The notes: generated by a model not told the origin, from the sequence alone. Shown: positions 8,486 through 17,584, counted from the stretch's first letter. The stretch is 54,245 nt of DNA from Pseudomonas sp. ACN8 (GCF_002303925.1 NZ_MRCS01000045.1:1-54245); one strand, 5' to 3'. A program made the numbers and translations.

Positions 8486-9382
8486 ATGATGTCAACGCTA
8501 CCTTCGCTAGGGTTTGCCGGGATCGGCCTGATGGGGCTGCCGATGTGCCGACGCCTGCTGGCCGCGGGTTATCAGCTGGCGGTATGGAATCGCAATCCGG
8601 ACAAGTGCAAGGCGCTGGTGGAGGCCGGCGCACGCCAGGTCGCCAGCCCGGCCGAACTGTGCCAGCACGCAGACGTGGTCATGCTGTGCCTGGCGGATAC
8701 GTCGGTCGTACGCGAGGTTGTGTTTGGTCCGGCAGGCATTGCGGAAGGAGCAAAAAAGGGTCAGTTGCTGGTGGACTTCTCCAGCCTGGAGCCCAACGCC
8801 ACGCGGGAAATGGCCGCGAATCTCGCCGCTGAAACCGGCATGGGCTGGCTCGACACACCGGTGTCCGGTGGCGTGGTCGGTGCCGAGGCTGGAAGCCTGG
8901 CAATCATGGTCGGCGGTGAAGTACAGGATCTGGAGCGGGTCCGGCCTGTGCTGTTGAACCTGGGGCAGCGTGTGACGCACATGGGCGGCGTCGGGGCAGG
9001 CCAGGTGACCAAGGCGTGCAATCAGATGATCGTTGCCTGCAATGCATTGGTGATTGCCGAAGTGGTCGCGCTGGCGGAACGTTCCGGGGTTGATGCCAGC
9101 CTGATCGCCGAAGCGCTGGCCGGCGGCTTTGCCGATTCGAAACCGTTGCAGTTCCTGGCCCCGCAGATGGCTGAAAACCGTTTCGAACCGGTCAAGTGGC
9201 ACGTACGCACGTTGCTCAAGGATCTGGATGCAGCGGTGAAGTTTTCCCGTGAGCAAGGCTCGGCGACACCGATCAGCGGTCTGGCCGCGCAGTTGATGCG
9301 CCTGCATGGGAGTCAGGGTTTCCTTGAAAAGGACCCGTCTACATTAGTGCAGATGTACCGTGAGCCAGACTCAGCGTCGTGA
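8486..9382 (+). CDS. NAD(P)-dependent beta-hydroxyacid dehydrogenase
   Basis: Member of the 3-hydroxyisobutyrate / tartronate-semialdehyde reductase family, 298 residues. An N-terminal Rossmann fold carries GFAGIGLMG (residues 9-17). The substrate motif DTPVSGGVVGAEAGSL lies near 123-138 and the catalytic lysine is K176 in GQVTKACNQ. These enzymes oxidise or reduce small beta-hydroxyacids with NAD(P); the substrate cannot be told from sequence alone. A strong AAAGGAGG lies seven bases before the ATG. The 3' end overlaps the convergent MHYT-GGDEF-EAL gene by 44 bases, so their messages share an antisense segment. Confidence 0.9.
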   Translation: MMSTLPSLGFAGIGLMGLPMCRRLLAAGYQLAVWNRNPDKCKALVEAGARQVASPAELCQHADVVMLCLADTSVVREVVFGPAGIAEGAKKGQLLVDFSSLEPNATREMAANLAAETGMGWLDTPVSGGVVGAEAGSLAIMVGGEVQDLERVRPVLLNLGQRVTHMGGVGAGQVTKACNQMIVACNALVIAEVVALAERSGVDASLIAEALAGGFADSKPLQFLAPQMAENRFEPVKWHVRTLLKDLDAAVKFSREQGSATPISGLAAQLMRLHGSQGFLEKDPSTLVQMYREPDSAS

Positions 9383-11567
9383 CGGTGCAGGCGTGCTTGC
9401 GCTGGTTGATTTCGTTCAGCACCGGAAGCAATTCGGCCAGCGGCACCGGCCGGCTGAGCAGATAGCCCTGAACGAAGTCACAGCCGTGGTTTTCCAGAAA
9501 TTGGTATTGCTCGAAGGTTTCGACTCCTTCGGTGACCACTTGAAGGTGCAGGGTATGGGCCATGACGATGATCGCTTGGACGATTTCCATGTCCTGGGTC
9601 GCCTTGGGTATGTCCTGGATGAACGAACGGTCGATTTTCAGCGTGTTGAGCGGCAAGCGCTTGAGGTAGGCCAGGGATGAATAGCCGGTGCCGAAGTCAT
9701 CGATCGACAGCGAAACGCCGAGGGCGCGGATCTGCCGCATCAGCACCAGGGTGTTGGCGATATTGCCCATCAAGGCGTTTTCGGTGACCTCCAGTTCCAG
9801 ACGGTGGGGCTCCACACCGGAGGCCCGCAATGCGTACTCGATTTCATCGGCCAGTTCTTCGCGCGCCAGGTTCAGGGGCGAGCAGTTCACGGCGATCTTC
9901 AGGTCTTCACAGCCTTGGCGCGACAACTCGCCCAAGTCCTCGCAGGCCTTGCGCAACACCCAGTTGTCCAGCTCGGCGATCAGGCCGTTGGCCTCGGCGA
10001 TGGCGATAAAACGATCCGGCACGAGGAAACCGTGGACCGGGTGTTGCCAGCGGATCAAGGCTTCGAGCTTGCTGACCTGACCGGTCTTGAGGTCATAGAT
10101 CGGCTGGTAATAGAGTATCAGGCCAGTGTCTTCACGCAGGGCGTGGCGCAACTCTTCTTCCAGTTGCAGCTCGAGTGTGGCGCGGGTTTTCAGGTTGGCG
10201 CTGAAAAAGTTCAGCCCGTTGCGACCGCCGCCCTTGGACTGATACAGCGCCAGGTCGGCGTTCTTCAACAGCTCCTCACAGGTCTTGCCGTCTTCCGGGA
10301 ACAGGCTGATGCCGATGCTGGTGGTCATGACCATGCGCCTGCCGCCCAACTCGATGGGCTCCTTCATTTTCAGCATGATGCGTTGGGCCATATTGCGCGC
10401 CTCTTCACGATCACGCAGGTCAATGAGCAGGCAGAACTCGTCGCCACCGAAGCGCGCGACCACATCCTCGTGACTGCGAACCGAGCTCTTGATGTGCCCG
10501 GCCAGCACTTTGAGCAGTTCGTCACCGGCATCGTGGCCAAGGCTGTCGTTGATCCGCTTGAAATGGTCGATGTCCAGGAACATGACCGCGAGCATCCCGC
10601 CTTTGTTGGATTTCTCGATGAGTTTTTCGGCGAAGATCTGGTTGAACCCCCGGCGGTTGAGCAGGTTGGTCAGCGCGTCGTAGTGCGCCACCTGTTGCAG
10701 CGACATGCGCGCCTGGTCCAGTTGGCTGAGCAGGGAGTTGACCCGTTGCAGGTCGTGGTCCTTGCGTTGCAGTTTCTTGTCCGCCAACGCCGCGCTGATG
10801 CTGCTACCGATGATCAGCAGGGTCATGACCGCCACGGTCAGTGCCAGTTGCAGTTGGCTGTTTTCGCCGGTTTGCGCTGGCAGGCTGTCGCTGGGCAGCA
10901 CCAGGTTGAAGGCGGCCATGGCCGTGAGGTGCATACTGAGGATGCCAGTCCCGAGTAACAGGCTGGCGCTGTATTTGAAGAGCTGATGCAGCATGCCGGC
11001 GCCATCGCGCAGATACCATGCCAGCAGCAAGGCGGCCAGCGCGGCCCCGATCGCGATCGCGATGGAAAGGGCGAACAGGCCCGGATGGTAGTAGACCGTG
11101 GCATTGGAGTGCATGGCCGTCATGCCCACGTAATGCATGGTCGCGATACCCAGGCCGATCCCGATCGATGCCTTGAGACACCGCTGCAAACTCAAATCAG
11201 GGAGGCTGAGGGTATGCATTGCCAGCCACGCGGCGAGCAGCGCGATGATCAGCGAGAACAGCGTGACAGGCAGTTGGTAGTGAAGATCGACAGGCGCCTG
11301 GAAGGCCAGCATCCCGACGAAGTGCATGGCCCAGATACCGCCGGCCAGGCATCCGCTGCCCACCCAGCGCCAGAGTGTCTTGGACGCGGATTTTTCAGCG
11401 TGAGCAACCCGTTCGGCCATGTCCAGTGTCGCGAAACTGCCGACACAGGCAACCAGATAAGCCAGCAGCACCAGAAAAGGGTCATGTGTGCAATTGAGTA
11501 TGACCTGCCCGCTCTCTGGTAGCTCGGTAATGAAATGCAAACCAAGCCACTCCATAGCATGCCCCAT
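9339..11567 (-). CDS. mucR: MHYT-GGDEF-EAL cyclic-di-GMP enzyme, MucR-like
   Basis: Membrane-bound dual-domain c-di-GMP protein of 742 residues. Residues 30-260 form the seven-helix MHYT sensor with MH pairs at 81-82, 144-145 and 212-213, proposed to bind metal or sense gas. A GGDEF domain follows, with an intact GGDEF at 374-378; the I-site is degenerate (SHED in place of RxxD). The EAL domain has EALIRW (502-507), NCSPLNL, VTENA, DDFGTGYSS, LKIDRSF and TEGVET, so both synthesis and breakdown sites look complete. The architecture matches P. aeruginosa MucR, which supplies c-di-GMP to alginate synthesis; orthology is inferred. It overlaps the dehydrogenase gene tail-to-tail. Confidence 0.88.
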   Translation of the reverse strand: MGHAMEWLGLHFITELPESGQVILNCTHDPFLVLLAYLVACVGSFATLDMAERVAHAEKSASKTLWRWVGSGCLAGGIWAMHFVGMLAFQAPVDLHYQLPVTLFSLIIALLAAWLAMHTLSLPDLSLQRCLKASIGIGLGIATMHYVGMTAMHSNATVYYHPGLFALSIAIAIGAALAALLLAWYLRDGAGMLHQLFKYSASLLLGTGILSMHLTAMAAFNLVLPSDSLPAQTGENSQLQLALTVAVMTLLIIGSSISAALADKKLQRKDHDLQRVNSLLSQLDQARMSLQQVAHYDALTNLLNRRGFNQIFAEKLIEKSNKGGMLAVMFLDIDHFKRINDSLGHDAGDELLKVLAGHIKSSVRSHEDVVARFGGDEFCLLIDLRDREEARNMAQRIMLKMKEPIELGGRRMVMTTSIGISLFPEDGKTCEELLKNADLALYQSKGGGRNGLNFFSANLKTRATLELQLEEELRHALREDTGLILYYQPIYDLKTGQVSKLEALIRWQHPVHGFLVPDRFIAIAEANGLIAELDNWVLRKACEDLGELSRQGCEDLKIAVNCSPLNLAREELADEIEYALRASGVEPHRLELEVTENALMGNIANTLVLMRQIRALGVSLSIDDFGTGYSSLAYLKRLPLNTLKIDRSFIQDIPKATQDMEIVQAIIVMAHTLHLQVVTEGVETFEQYQFLENHGCDFVQGYLLSRPVPLAELLPVLNEINQRKHACTVTTLSLAHGTSALM

Positions 11568-11702
11568 CGTTATCCCTCAGGCCGTTGCAATGAGCGCCGG
11601 CGAATGCCTTGGAGTATAGAGGGCATGGATGGAGCGCAAGCCGTAGTGGCACATTGGTGCCAAACATTTTGACATTAGCCTGATAGCGATTAGTGCTAAT
11701 GC

Positions 11703-12068
11703 TCAGGCGATTTGCTTCTTAGGCATCTCGAACGCGGGTTGCAGGGCCGGCAAGCCAAAAGCGGCACGGGCCGCGTCGCAATCGGGATTGGCCAGGCCAT
11801 CGACCCAGGAAGCGTCGAATTCCCGGCAGGTACTGGAGCGCTTTTCGTAAATCGAGCATTGCACCGTACTGCCTACGTCTCCGACCAGGCTGGTGCAACG
11901 CACGGGTTTACAGCCGGTGCCGAGCATCGCGACCCGACTGGGGCTGATCTGCTCGACAAGCTCATCGGGTACCGTCCCCCCGGACGAGGCGCATTCACCC
12001 CAGAAAAATGACACGCGAAAATGAGAACAGCAGGCACCGCAATTCAGACACGGACTGGCTTCGGACAT
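11703..12068 (-). CDS. YkgJ family cysteine-cluster protein
   Basis: A 121-residue protein with the zinc- or iron-binding cysteine pattern of the YkgJ/UPF0153 family: CLNCGACC at 7-14, then further cysteines in GEC, TGCKPVRC, VQCSIY and STCREF. Function in the family is not established; a redox or metal-centre role is often assumed. It reads in the same direction as the MHYT-GGDEF-EAL gene 135 bases downstream, with no clear terminator between. The start MSEASPCLNCGACC is the usual family N-terminus. Confidence 0.85.
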   Translation of the reverse strand: MSEASPCLNCGACCSHFRVSFFWGECASSGGTVPDELVEQISPSRVAMLGTGCKPVRCTSLVGDVGSTVQCSIYEKRSSTCREFDASWVDGLANPDCDAARAAFGLPALQPAFEMPKKQIA

Positions 12069-12336
12069 GGGCGATTATCTAAGGAGGAGTGGAGACACAG
12101 GGGGGGAAACAAGGCCGCTATTCTAGGCTTCGCCAACGGCTTGGGAAGGGGGGCTCAAAGGTATTTTTCATCGGTCGGACGGACTGCGAAATACCGGCCC
12201 TGTGAAAGCTCCTACAGGTTGCGTCCCATGGGTTGGTATCAGCCTGGCGAATAATGAAAGACAGGTGCGGTCGGCCTGTCTAGATTGCAAAGTCCGGGGG
12301 CAGTGACGCCCCAAAAACAATAAAAGAGACGGACCC

Positions 12337-13686
12337 ATGCAGAACTCGACCCAAGCGGCCAATGCCTGGCGCATTCTGTTCCTGTTGTTCCTGGCCAACC
12401 TGTTCAATTTTTTCGACCGCACCATCCCGGCCATCATCATCGAGCCTATTCGCATGGAATGGCACCTCAGTGATTTCCAGTTGGGGATCATCGGGACGGC
12501 ATTCACCATCGTCTACGCCATTGCCGGCTTGCCGCTGGGGCGCATGGCCGATACCGGTTCGAGGAGCAAACTGATGGGCTGGGGGCTGGCGGTGTGGAGC
12601 GGGTTGACCGCCGTCAATGGCATGGTGGGCAGTTTCTGGAGCTTCCTGATCGTGCGCATGGGCATCGGCATTGGCGAGGCCAGCTACGCGCCAGCCGCCA
12701 ACTCGCTGATCGGCGACTTGTTTCCGGCTCACCGCCGGGCGCGGGCCATGGGGATCTTCATGTTGGGGCTGCCATTGGGGTTGTTGCTGGCGTTCTTCAC
12801 CATTGGCGCGATGGTCAAGGCCTTCGATAGCTGGCGCGCGCCGTTCTTTATCGCGGCGGTGCCCGGGCTGATCCTGGCGATCTTCATGTTTTTCATCAAG
12901 GAACCCAAGCGCGGCGCCGCCGAGAGCGTTCAGGTCTCGCAGGAAAAGATCGATCGGCCGATCCGGCGGGTACTGGCTGTGCCAACCTTCCTGTGGCTGG
13001 TGATGGCCGGCCTGTGTTTCAACTTCGCCACCTATGCCTGCAACTCGTTTCTGGTGCCGATGCTGCAACGCTACTTCCTCATGCCGTTGCAGGATGCCGC
13101 GGTCGCCACCGGGGTTATTGTCGGTGTGACCGGGTTGGTCGGCCTGACCCTCGGAGGCTGGATTGCGGACAAGATTCACCAGCGGGTCGCCAACGGGAGG
13201 CTGTTGTTTGCCGCCTTCAGCCTGGTCATTTCGACGGTTTGTACTGCTTGGGCGTTGCATTCCGGGCGAATCGAGATCGGTGTTTTCGTCGCCGTGTTCG
13301 GTCTCGGTTGGCTGTTCGCCTACAACTTCTATACCTGCGTTTATACGGCGATTCAGGATGTAGTCGAGCCGCGTCTGCGGGCGACTGCCATGGCGTTGTT
13401 CTTCGCCGGGTTGTATCTGTTGGGCGGTGGTCTTGGGCCGGTAGTGGTCGGCGCGTTGTCCGATCACTTCGCCCACACGGCGATGCTCGCGGCGGGTGCC
13501 GAACAGATGACTGAAGCGTTCAAGGCCGTCGGTCTGCACGATGCGATGTACCTGATTCCGGTGGCACTGTTGTTCACCGTGGTGTTTCTGTTCCTGGCTT
13601 CGCGGTGTTTCGTGCGCGATACCAAGCGGATGAAGGCAGGGTTGGTTGGCGTGGTCGAGCCAGAGGTTGCAGCGGCGACTGCATGA
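12337..13686 (+). CDS. MFS transporter, Spinster-like
   Basis: Twelve-helix major facilitator of 449 residues with an N-terminal region (LANLFNFFDRTIPAIIIEPI) and the loop GRMADTGSR typical of the Spinster-type MFS group. GIGEASYAPAANSLIGDLFP near residue 110 is the strongest family segment. The substrate is unknown; bacterial members near catabolic genes often carry organic acids or aromatic compounds. The ATG at 12337 follows a GAGACGGACCC leader. Its 3' side has a REP doublet and then a stem-loop shared with rapA. Confidence 0.85.
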   Translation: MQNSTQAANAWRILFLLFLANLFNFFDRTIPAIIIEPIRMEWHLSDFQLGIIGTAFTIVYAIAGLPLGRMADTGSRSKLMGWGLAVWSGLTAVNGMVGSFWSFLIVRMGIGIGEASYAPAANSLIGDLFPAHRRARAMGIFMLGLPLGLLLAFFTIGAMVKAFDSWRAPFFIAAVPGLILAIFMFFIKEPKRGAAESVQVSQEKIDRPIRRVLAVPTFLWLVMAGLCFNFATYACNSFLVPMLQRYFLMPLQDAAVATGVIVGVTGLVGLTLGGWIADKIHQRVANGRLLFAAFSLVISTVCTAWALHSGRIEIGVFVAVFGLGWLFAYNFYTCVYTAIQDVVEPRLRATAMALFFAGLYLLGGGLGPVVVGALSDHFAHTAMLAAGAEQMTEAFKAVGLHDAMYLIPVALLFTVVFLFLASRCFVRDTKRMKAGLVGVVEPEVAAATA

Positions 13687-13691
13687 TTGCT

Positions 13692-13766
13692 ATCGCCAGC
13701 AGGCTGGCTCCCACATTGGATCTCCAGTGTGAACACAACCCCTGTGGGAGCTAGCCTGCTAGCGAT
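13692..13766. repeat. REP doublet with compensated arm variants
   Basis: Class B doublet between a convergent gene pair. The left arm reads GCCAGCAGGCTGGC and the right arm GCTAGCCTGCTAGC, in place of the common GCGAGCAGGCTCGC. In each arm the base change is matched on the opposite side, so the arm hairpin is preserved although the two arms no longer pair perfectly with each other. Confidence 0.92.
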
Positions 13767-13800
13767 GAGGCCATCGGCATCACCACAAAAGTCAGATAAA

Positions 13801-13830
13801 AAGAAGGCCCGCATCACTGCGGGCCTTCTT
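13801..13830 (-). terminator. rapA terminator, possibly bidirectional
   Basis: Perfect 13-bp stem (AAGAAGGCCCGCA with TGCGGGCCTTCTT), loop TCAC. On the minus strand it is followed by TTTATC, extending the T-run, so it is best as the rapA terminator. It could also stop transcription from the MFS gene. Confidence 0.85.
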
Positions 13831-13854
13831 ATTAAGCAGGGTGGAGCAGGGGAC

Positions 13855-16701
13855 TTAACCCGCCACCAACACCCGAATCGCTTCCAGTCGCAGCGCAGCC
13901 TTGTCGAGCATGGCCAGACCTTGCTCGCGTTGTTTGCGCAGGGCCACCAGTTCGCTGTCGCGCACGGTCGGGTTGACCGCTTGCAAGGCGGTCAGGCGCG
14001 CCAGTTCTTCGTCGGTATCGGCGGCCAGGCGACGCTGCGCCTCGGCGACGCGTTCTGTGTGGCGCGGCAGGATCTTCGCTTCTCCGGCGTTGATCCGTGG
14101 CGTCAGTTGGTCACGCTGGGCCTGGATGAACTTGTTGGCGCTGGCACGCGGTACGCTTTCGAGCTGGTCGTTCAAGGTCTCGAACGACACGCGGGCCGAC
14201 AGGTCGTTGCCGTTGGTGTCCAGCAGGCAGCGCAGGGCGGCCGGCGGCAGGTAGCGGCCCAGTTGCAGCGAGCGCGGAGCAACCACTTCGCTGACATACA
14301 GCAGTTCCAGCAACACGGTGCCAGGTTTCAGCGCCTTGTTCTTGATCAACGCCACGGCGGTGTTGCCCATGGAACCGGACAGCACCAGGTCCATGCCGCC
14401 CTGAACCATCGGGTGTTCCCAAGTGATGAACTGCATGTCTTCGCGAGACAGCGCCTGGTTACGGTCGTAAGTGATGGTCACGCCTTCGTCGTCGCCCAGC
14501 GGGAAGCTGGCGTCGAGCATTTTTTCGCTCGGCTTGAGGATCAGCGCGTTTTCCGAATGGTCTTCGCTATCGATGCCGAAGGCGTCGAACAGGGTTTCCA
14601 TGTAGATCGGCAAGGCGAACTGATCGTCTTGTTCAAGGATTTCTTCAACCAACGCGTCGCCTTCACCCGCGCCACCGGAGTTCAGCTCCAGCAAACGGTC
14701 ACGGCCGGTGTGTAACTCAGCCTCAAGACGCTCACGCTCGGTGCGGGCTTCGTCGATCAGCGCTTGCCACTCGCCATCGTCGGCTTCTTCGAGCAGCGGC
14801 AGCAGGCGCGGGCCGAACTGGTGCTGCAAGGCGTTGCCGGTCGGGCAGGTATTGAGGAATGCGTTCAGCGCTTCGTGGTACCACTGGAACAGGCGCTCTT
14901 GCGGGCTGGTTTCCAGGTACGGTACGTGCAGCTCGATGATGTGCTTCTGGCCGATCCGGTCCAGACGACCGATGCGTTGTTCCAGCAGGTCCGGGTGGGA
15001 CGGCAGGTCGAACAGCACCAGGTGATGGGAGAACTGGAAATTGCGGCCTTCACTGCCGATTTCCGAGCAGATCAGCACTTGCGCGCCAAACTCTTCGTCG
15101 GCGAAGTAGGCGGCGGCGCGGTCACGCTCGAGGATGTTCATGCCTTCGTGGAACACCGTGGCCGGGATGCCGGAACGCACGCGCAGGGCGTCTTCCAGGT
15201 CCATGGCGGTTTCGGCGTGGGCGCAGATCACCAGTACTTTGGTGCGCTTGAGCATCTTCAGCTGGTCGATCAGCCACTCGACGCGCGGGTCGAACTTCCA
15301 CCAGCGTTCTTCTTCGCTGGCGTCCGGTTGGGCCTGGAAGCTGACTTCCGGGTACAACTCGGCGTGATCGCCCAACGGCAGTTCGAGGTATTCGTCCGGG
15401 CACGGCAGCGGGTACGGGTGCAGCTTGCGCTCCGGGAACCCCTGCACGGCGGCGCGGGTGTTACGGAACAGCACGCGGCCGGTGCCGTGGCGGTCCAGCA
15501 GCTCGCGCACCAGGCGCGCGCTGGCTTCGGTGTCGCCATCGTTGACGGCGGCCAGCAGGGCTTCGCCTTCGTTGCCGAGGAAGCCGTGAATGGTCTTGTG
15601 GGCTTGCGGCGACAGGCGCCCCTTGTCCAGTAATTCCTGAACGGCTTCAGCCACGGGGCGATAGTTTTCGCTCTCGGCGCGGAAGGCTTGCAGGTCGTGG
15701 AAGCGGTTCGGGTCGAGCAGGCGCAGACGGGCGAAGTGGCTGTCCTGGCCCAGTTGTTCCGGGGTGGCGGTCAACAGCAACACGCCGGGAATGGTTTCGG
15801 CGAGTTGCTCGACCAGGGAATACTCGGGGCTGACCTGATCTTCGTGCCACACCAGGTGGTGAGCTTCGTCGACCACCATCAAGTCCCAGCCCGCCGCGAA
15901 CAGCGCGTCCTGGGCTTTTTCGTCGTCCACCAGCCATTCAAGCGCGACCAGCGCGAGCTGGGTGTCTTCGAAGGGGTTGCTGGCATCGCTTTCGATGAAG
16001 CGCTCTTCGTCGAACAGCGCGACCTGCAGGTTGAAGCGGCGGCGCATCTCTACCAGCCACTGGTGCTGCAGGTTCTCCGGAACCAGGATCAGCACGCGGT
16101 TGGCGCGGCCCGAGAGCAACTGGCGATGGATCACCAAACCGGCTTCGATGGTTTTGCCCAGGCCCACTTCGTCCGCCAGCAGAACCCGCGGTGCAATGCG
16201 GTCGGCGACTTCGCGGGCGATGTGCAACTGGTGCGCGATCGGTTGCGCACGCACGCCGCCCAGGCCCCAGAGTGCGGATTGCAACTGGCGACTGGTGTGT
16301 TCGAGCGTGTTGTAACGCAGGGAGAACCAGGCCAGCGGGTCGATCTGCCCGGCGAACAAGCGGTCGCTGGCCAGACGGAACTGGATGAAGTTCGACAGCT
16401 GGGTTTCCGGCAGGGTGACCACTTCGTTCTGCCCGTTGAGGCCGTGGTAAACCAGCAGGCCATCGACGTCGTCGACTTCGCGAACGGTCAGCTTCCAGCC
16501 TTCGAAGTGAGTGATGGAGTCACCGGGCGAAAACCGCACGCGGGTGAGGGGCGCATTCCTTAGCGCGTACTGGCGAGTCTCGCCAGTGGCCGGATAGAGC
16601 ACGGTCAACAAGCGGCCGTCCTGTGCCAGAACGGTGCCTAAACCCAGCTCGGCTTCGCTGTCACTGATCCAGCGTTGCCCCGGTTGATACTGCTGCGCCA
16701 T
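13855..16701 (-). CDS. rapA: RapA, RNA polymerase-associated Swi2/Snf2 ATPase
   Basis: Recycles RNA polymerase after transcription by using ATP-driven translocation. The 948-residue length is normal. Two N-terminal Tudor-like domains (residues 1-110, beginning QYQPGQRWISDSEAELGLGTV) are followed by the helicase core: motif I LADEVGLGKTIEAG near 175-190, DEAH near 276, LLTATPEQLGQ near 310, and the C-terminal helicase lobe with SEIGSEGRNFQF and QRIGRLDRIGQ near 530-590. The C-terminal spacer region is also RapA-like. Monocistronic, with its own terminator, and divergent from the small gene at 16918. Confidence 0.96.
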   Translation of the reverse strand: MAQQYQPGQRWISDSEAELGLGTVLAQDGRLLTVLYPATGETRQYALRNAPLTRVRFSPGDSITHFEGWKLTVREVDDVDGLLVYHGLNGQNEVVTLPETQLSNFIQFRLASDRLFAGQIDPLAWFSLRYNTLEHTSRQLQSALWGLGGVRAQPIAHQLHIAREVADRIAPRVLLADEVGLGKTIEAGLVIHRQLLSGRANRVLILVPENLQHQWLVEMRRRFNLQVALFDEERFIESDASNPFEDTQLALVALEWLVDDEKAQDALFAAGWDLMVVDEAHHLVWHEDQVSPEYSLVEQLAETIPGVLLLTATPEQLGQDSHFARLRLLDPNRFHDLQAFRAESENYRPVAEAVQELLDKGRLSPQAHKTIHGFLGNEGEALLAAVNDGDTEASARLVRELLDRHGTGRVLFRNTRAAVQGFPERKLHPYPLPCPDEYLELPLGDHAELYPEVSFQAQPDASEEERWWKFDPRVEWLIDQLKMLKRTKVLVICAHAETAMDLEDALRVRSGIPATVFHEGMNILERDRAAAYFADEEFGAQVLICSEIGSEGRNFQFSHHLVLFDLPSHPDLLEQRIGRLDRIGQKHIIELHVPYLETSPQERLFQWYHEALNAFLNTCPTGNALQHQFGPRLLPLLEEADDGEWQALIDEARTERERLEAELHTGRDRLLELNSGGAGEGDALVEEILEQDDQFALPIYMETLFDAFGIDSEDHSENALILKPSEKMLDASFPLGDDEGVTITYDRNQALSREDMQFITWEHPMVQGGMDLVLSGSMGNTAVALIKNKALKPGTVLLELLYVSEVVAPRSLQLGRYLPPAALRCLLDTNGNDLSARVSFETLNDQLESVPRASANKFIQAQRDQLTPRINAGEAKILPRHTERVAEAQRRLAADTDEELARLTALQAVNPTVRDSELVALRKQREQGLAMLDKAALRLEAIRVLVAG

Positions 16702-16917
16702 GCTGCCTGACTCCCACCTGAAAAAGCGGGCTATCTTAACGGAATGAGGGCTTCAGGGCCAAAGGACTCTCAGAAAAACTCACAGTCATACGTTAGCCCA
16801 CCTGTGAATGACGCGCCGCCCGGTGCACTAATGAGTGCCAAATGAGTCACAGTTTGCGACCGATGGCTCAAGTCGCCATCCCCGCAGCCGACAGCCTGCT
16901 GACAGGAGACTGAAAAC

Positions 16918-17259
16918 ATGCTGCCACCGATGCTCCCCTTGAGTGCCGTGCCGATCACTTCACAGACCGACCCGATCCGCCAGCGTCCGGATATTCCTCC
17001 GGTGGTGCCGGTGCAGGAAAGCTCCAGTGAAAGCACCATCGACCTGCAAAAGCGCAATCCCGAAGAGGACGGGTTGGTGCTGCGCGAGGAGCAGCGCCGC
17101 AAGCAGGAGCAGGAACGACGTCGCCGCGAGGCTGATGATGACGCCGAGTCTCACCTGGCGATTCCCGGGGATGAGCTCAATGCCGACAACACCGTGCCGG
17201 TGGCGCCACTGATGACAGATCAGCCACGGCAGGGGCTGTGGGTCGATATCGAGATTTGA
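16918..17259 (+). CDS. Conserved-looking small hypothetical protein
   Basis: A 113-residue soluble protein without signal peptide or membrane segment. The N-terminus is proline-rich. The centre is a highly charged helical stretch (residues 55-80) with runs such as REEQRRKQEQERRRREADD, likely coiled coil. The C-terminus ends VDIEI. A clear ACAGGAGA ribosome-binding site sits before the ATG. I recall related Pseudomonas proteins carrying an enzyme name (aspartate-semialdehyde dehydrogenase) in databases, but no catalytic motif is visible, so that name should not be trusted. It is followed by a 53-residue gene on the same strand. Confidence 0.75.
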   Translation: MLPPMLPLSAVPITSQTDPIRQRPDIPPVVPVQESSSESTIDLQKRNPEEDGLVLREEQRRKQEQERRRREADDDAESHLAIPGDELNADNTVPVAPLMTDQPRQGLWVDIEI

Positions 17260-17358
17260 GCGCAGGCTGGTCAGCACGGCCGTCAGGCCGCATTATTGGC
17301 GCAGGGTTGCCGAACGCTACGGCGGCTGACACTCATTTCAAGCGATGCACTGACCGCC

Positions 17359-17520
17359 ATGAGCCAAGACGACAAACTGATTGACCTCAATGCTGAACGC
17401 GCCAAGCGTGTTCATGACCTCAATGACAAGCGACTCAATGAAGTTCGCCAGGCGTTCGAGCAGGCCATGCCGTTGGGCAAAGCCAAAAAAAAGCCGAAGA
17501 GCAAACCGAAAAAGCGCTGA
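17359..17520 (+). CDS. Small basic conserved-looking protein
   Basis: A 53-residue protein: an acidic start (MSQDDKLIDLNAERAKRVHD), an amphipathic helix, then a lysine-rich tail (KAKKKPKSKPKKR) that could bind nucleic acid. The ATG at 17359 is preferred over the upstream in-frame start at 17296 because it gives a compact protein with a normal N-terminus. A hairpin (CCCGCAT with ATGCGGG) lies directly after the stop and overlaps an ANR-box-like sequence. Function unknown. Confidence 0.7.
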   Translation: MSQDDKLIDLNAERAKRVHDLNDKRLNEVRQAFEQAMPLGKAKKKPKSKPKKR

Positions 17521-17535
17521 AATCCCCCGCATTCA

Positions 17536-17549
17536 TTGATGCGGGTCAA
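17536..17549 (+). promoter_or_regulatory. Upstream ANR/FNR-box-like sequence
   Basis: TTGATGCGGGTCAA fits the ANR pattern TTGAT-N4-(A/G)TCAA. It is 49 bases (centre to centre) upstream of the second box. It also overlaps the right half of a hairpin after the 53-residue gene, so it may be a terminator remnant rather than a working site. Confidence 0.4.
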
Positions 17550-17584
17550 ACTTCTCCCTTCCTCTTGCCCAGTCTCGGGCGACA

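Noticed and set aside
12259..12279. Inverted GACAGG/CCTGTC before the Spinster-like MFS gene, considered as operator or terminator
   Set aside because: Six-base arms with a nine-base loop and no T-run are too weak, and nothing links them to a known regulator.
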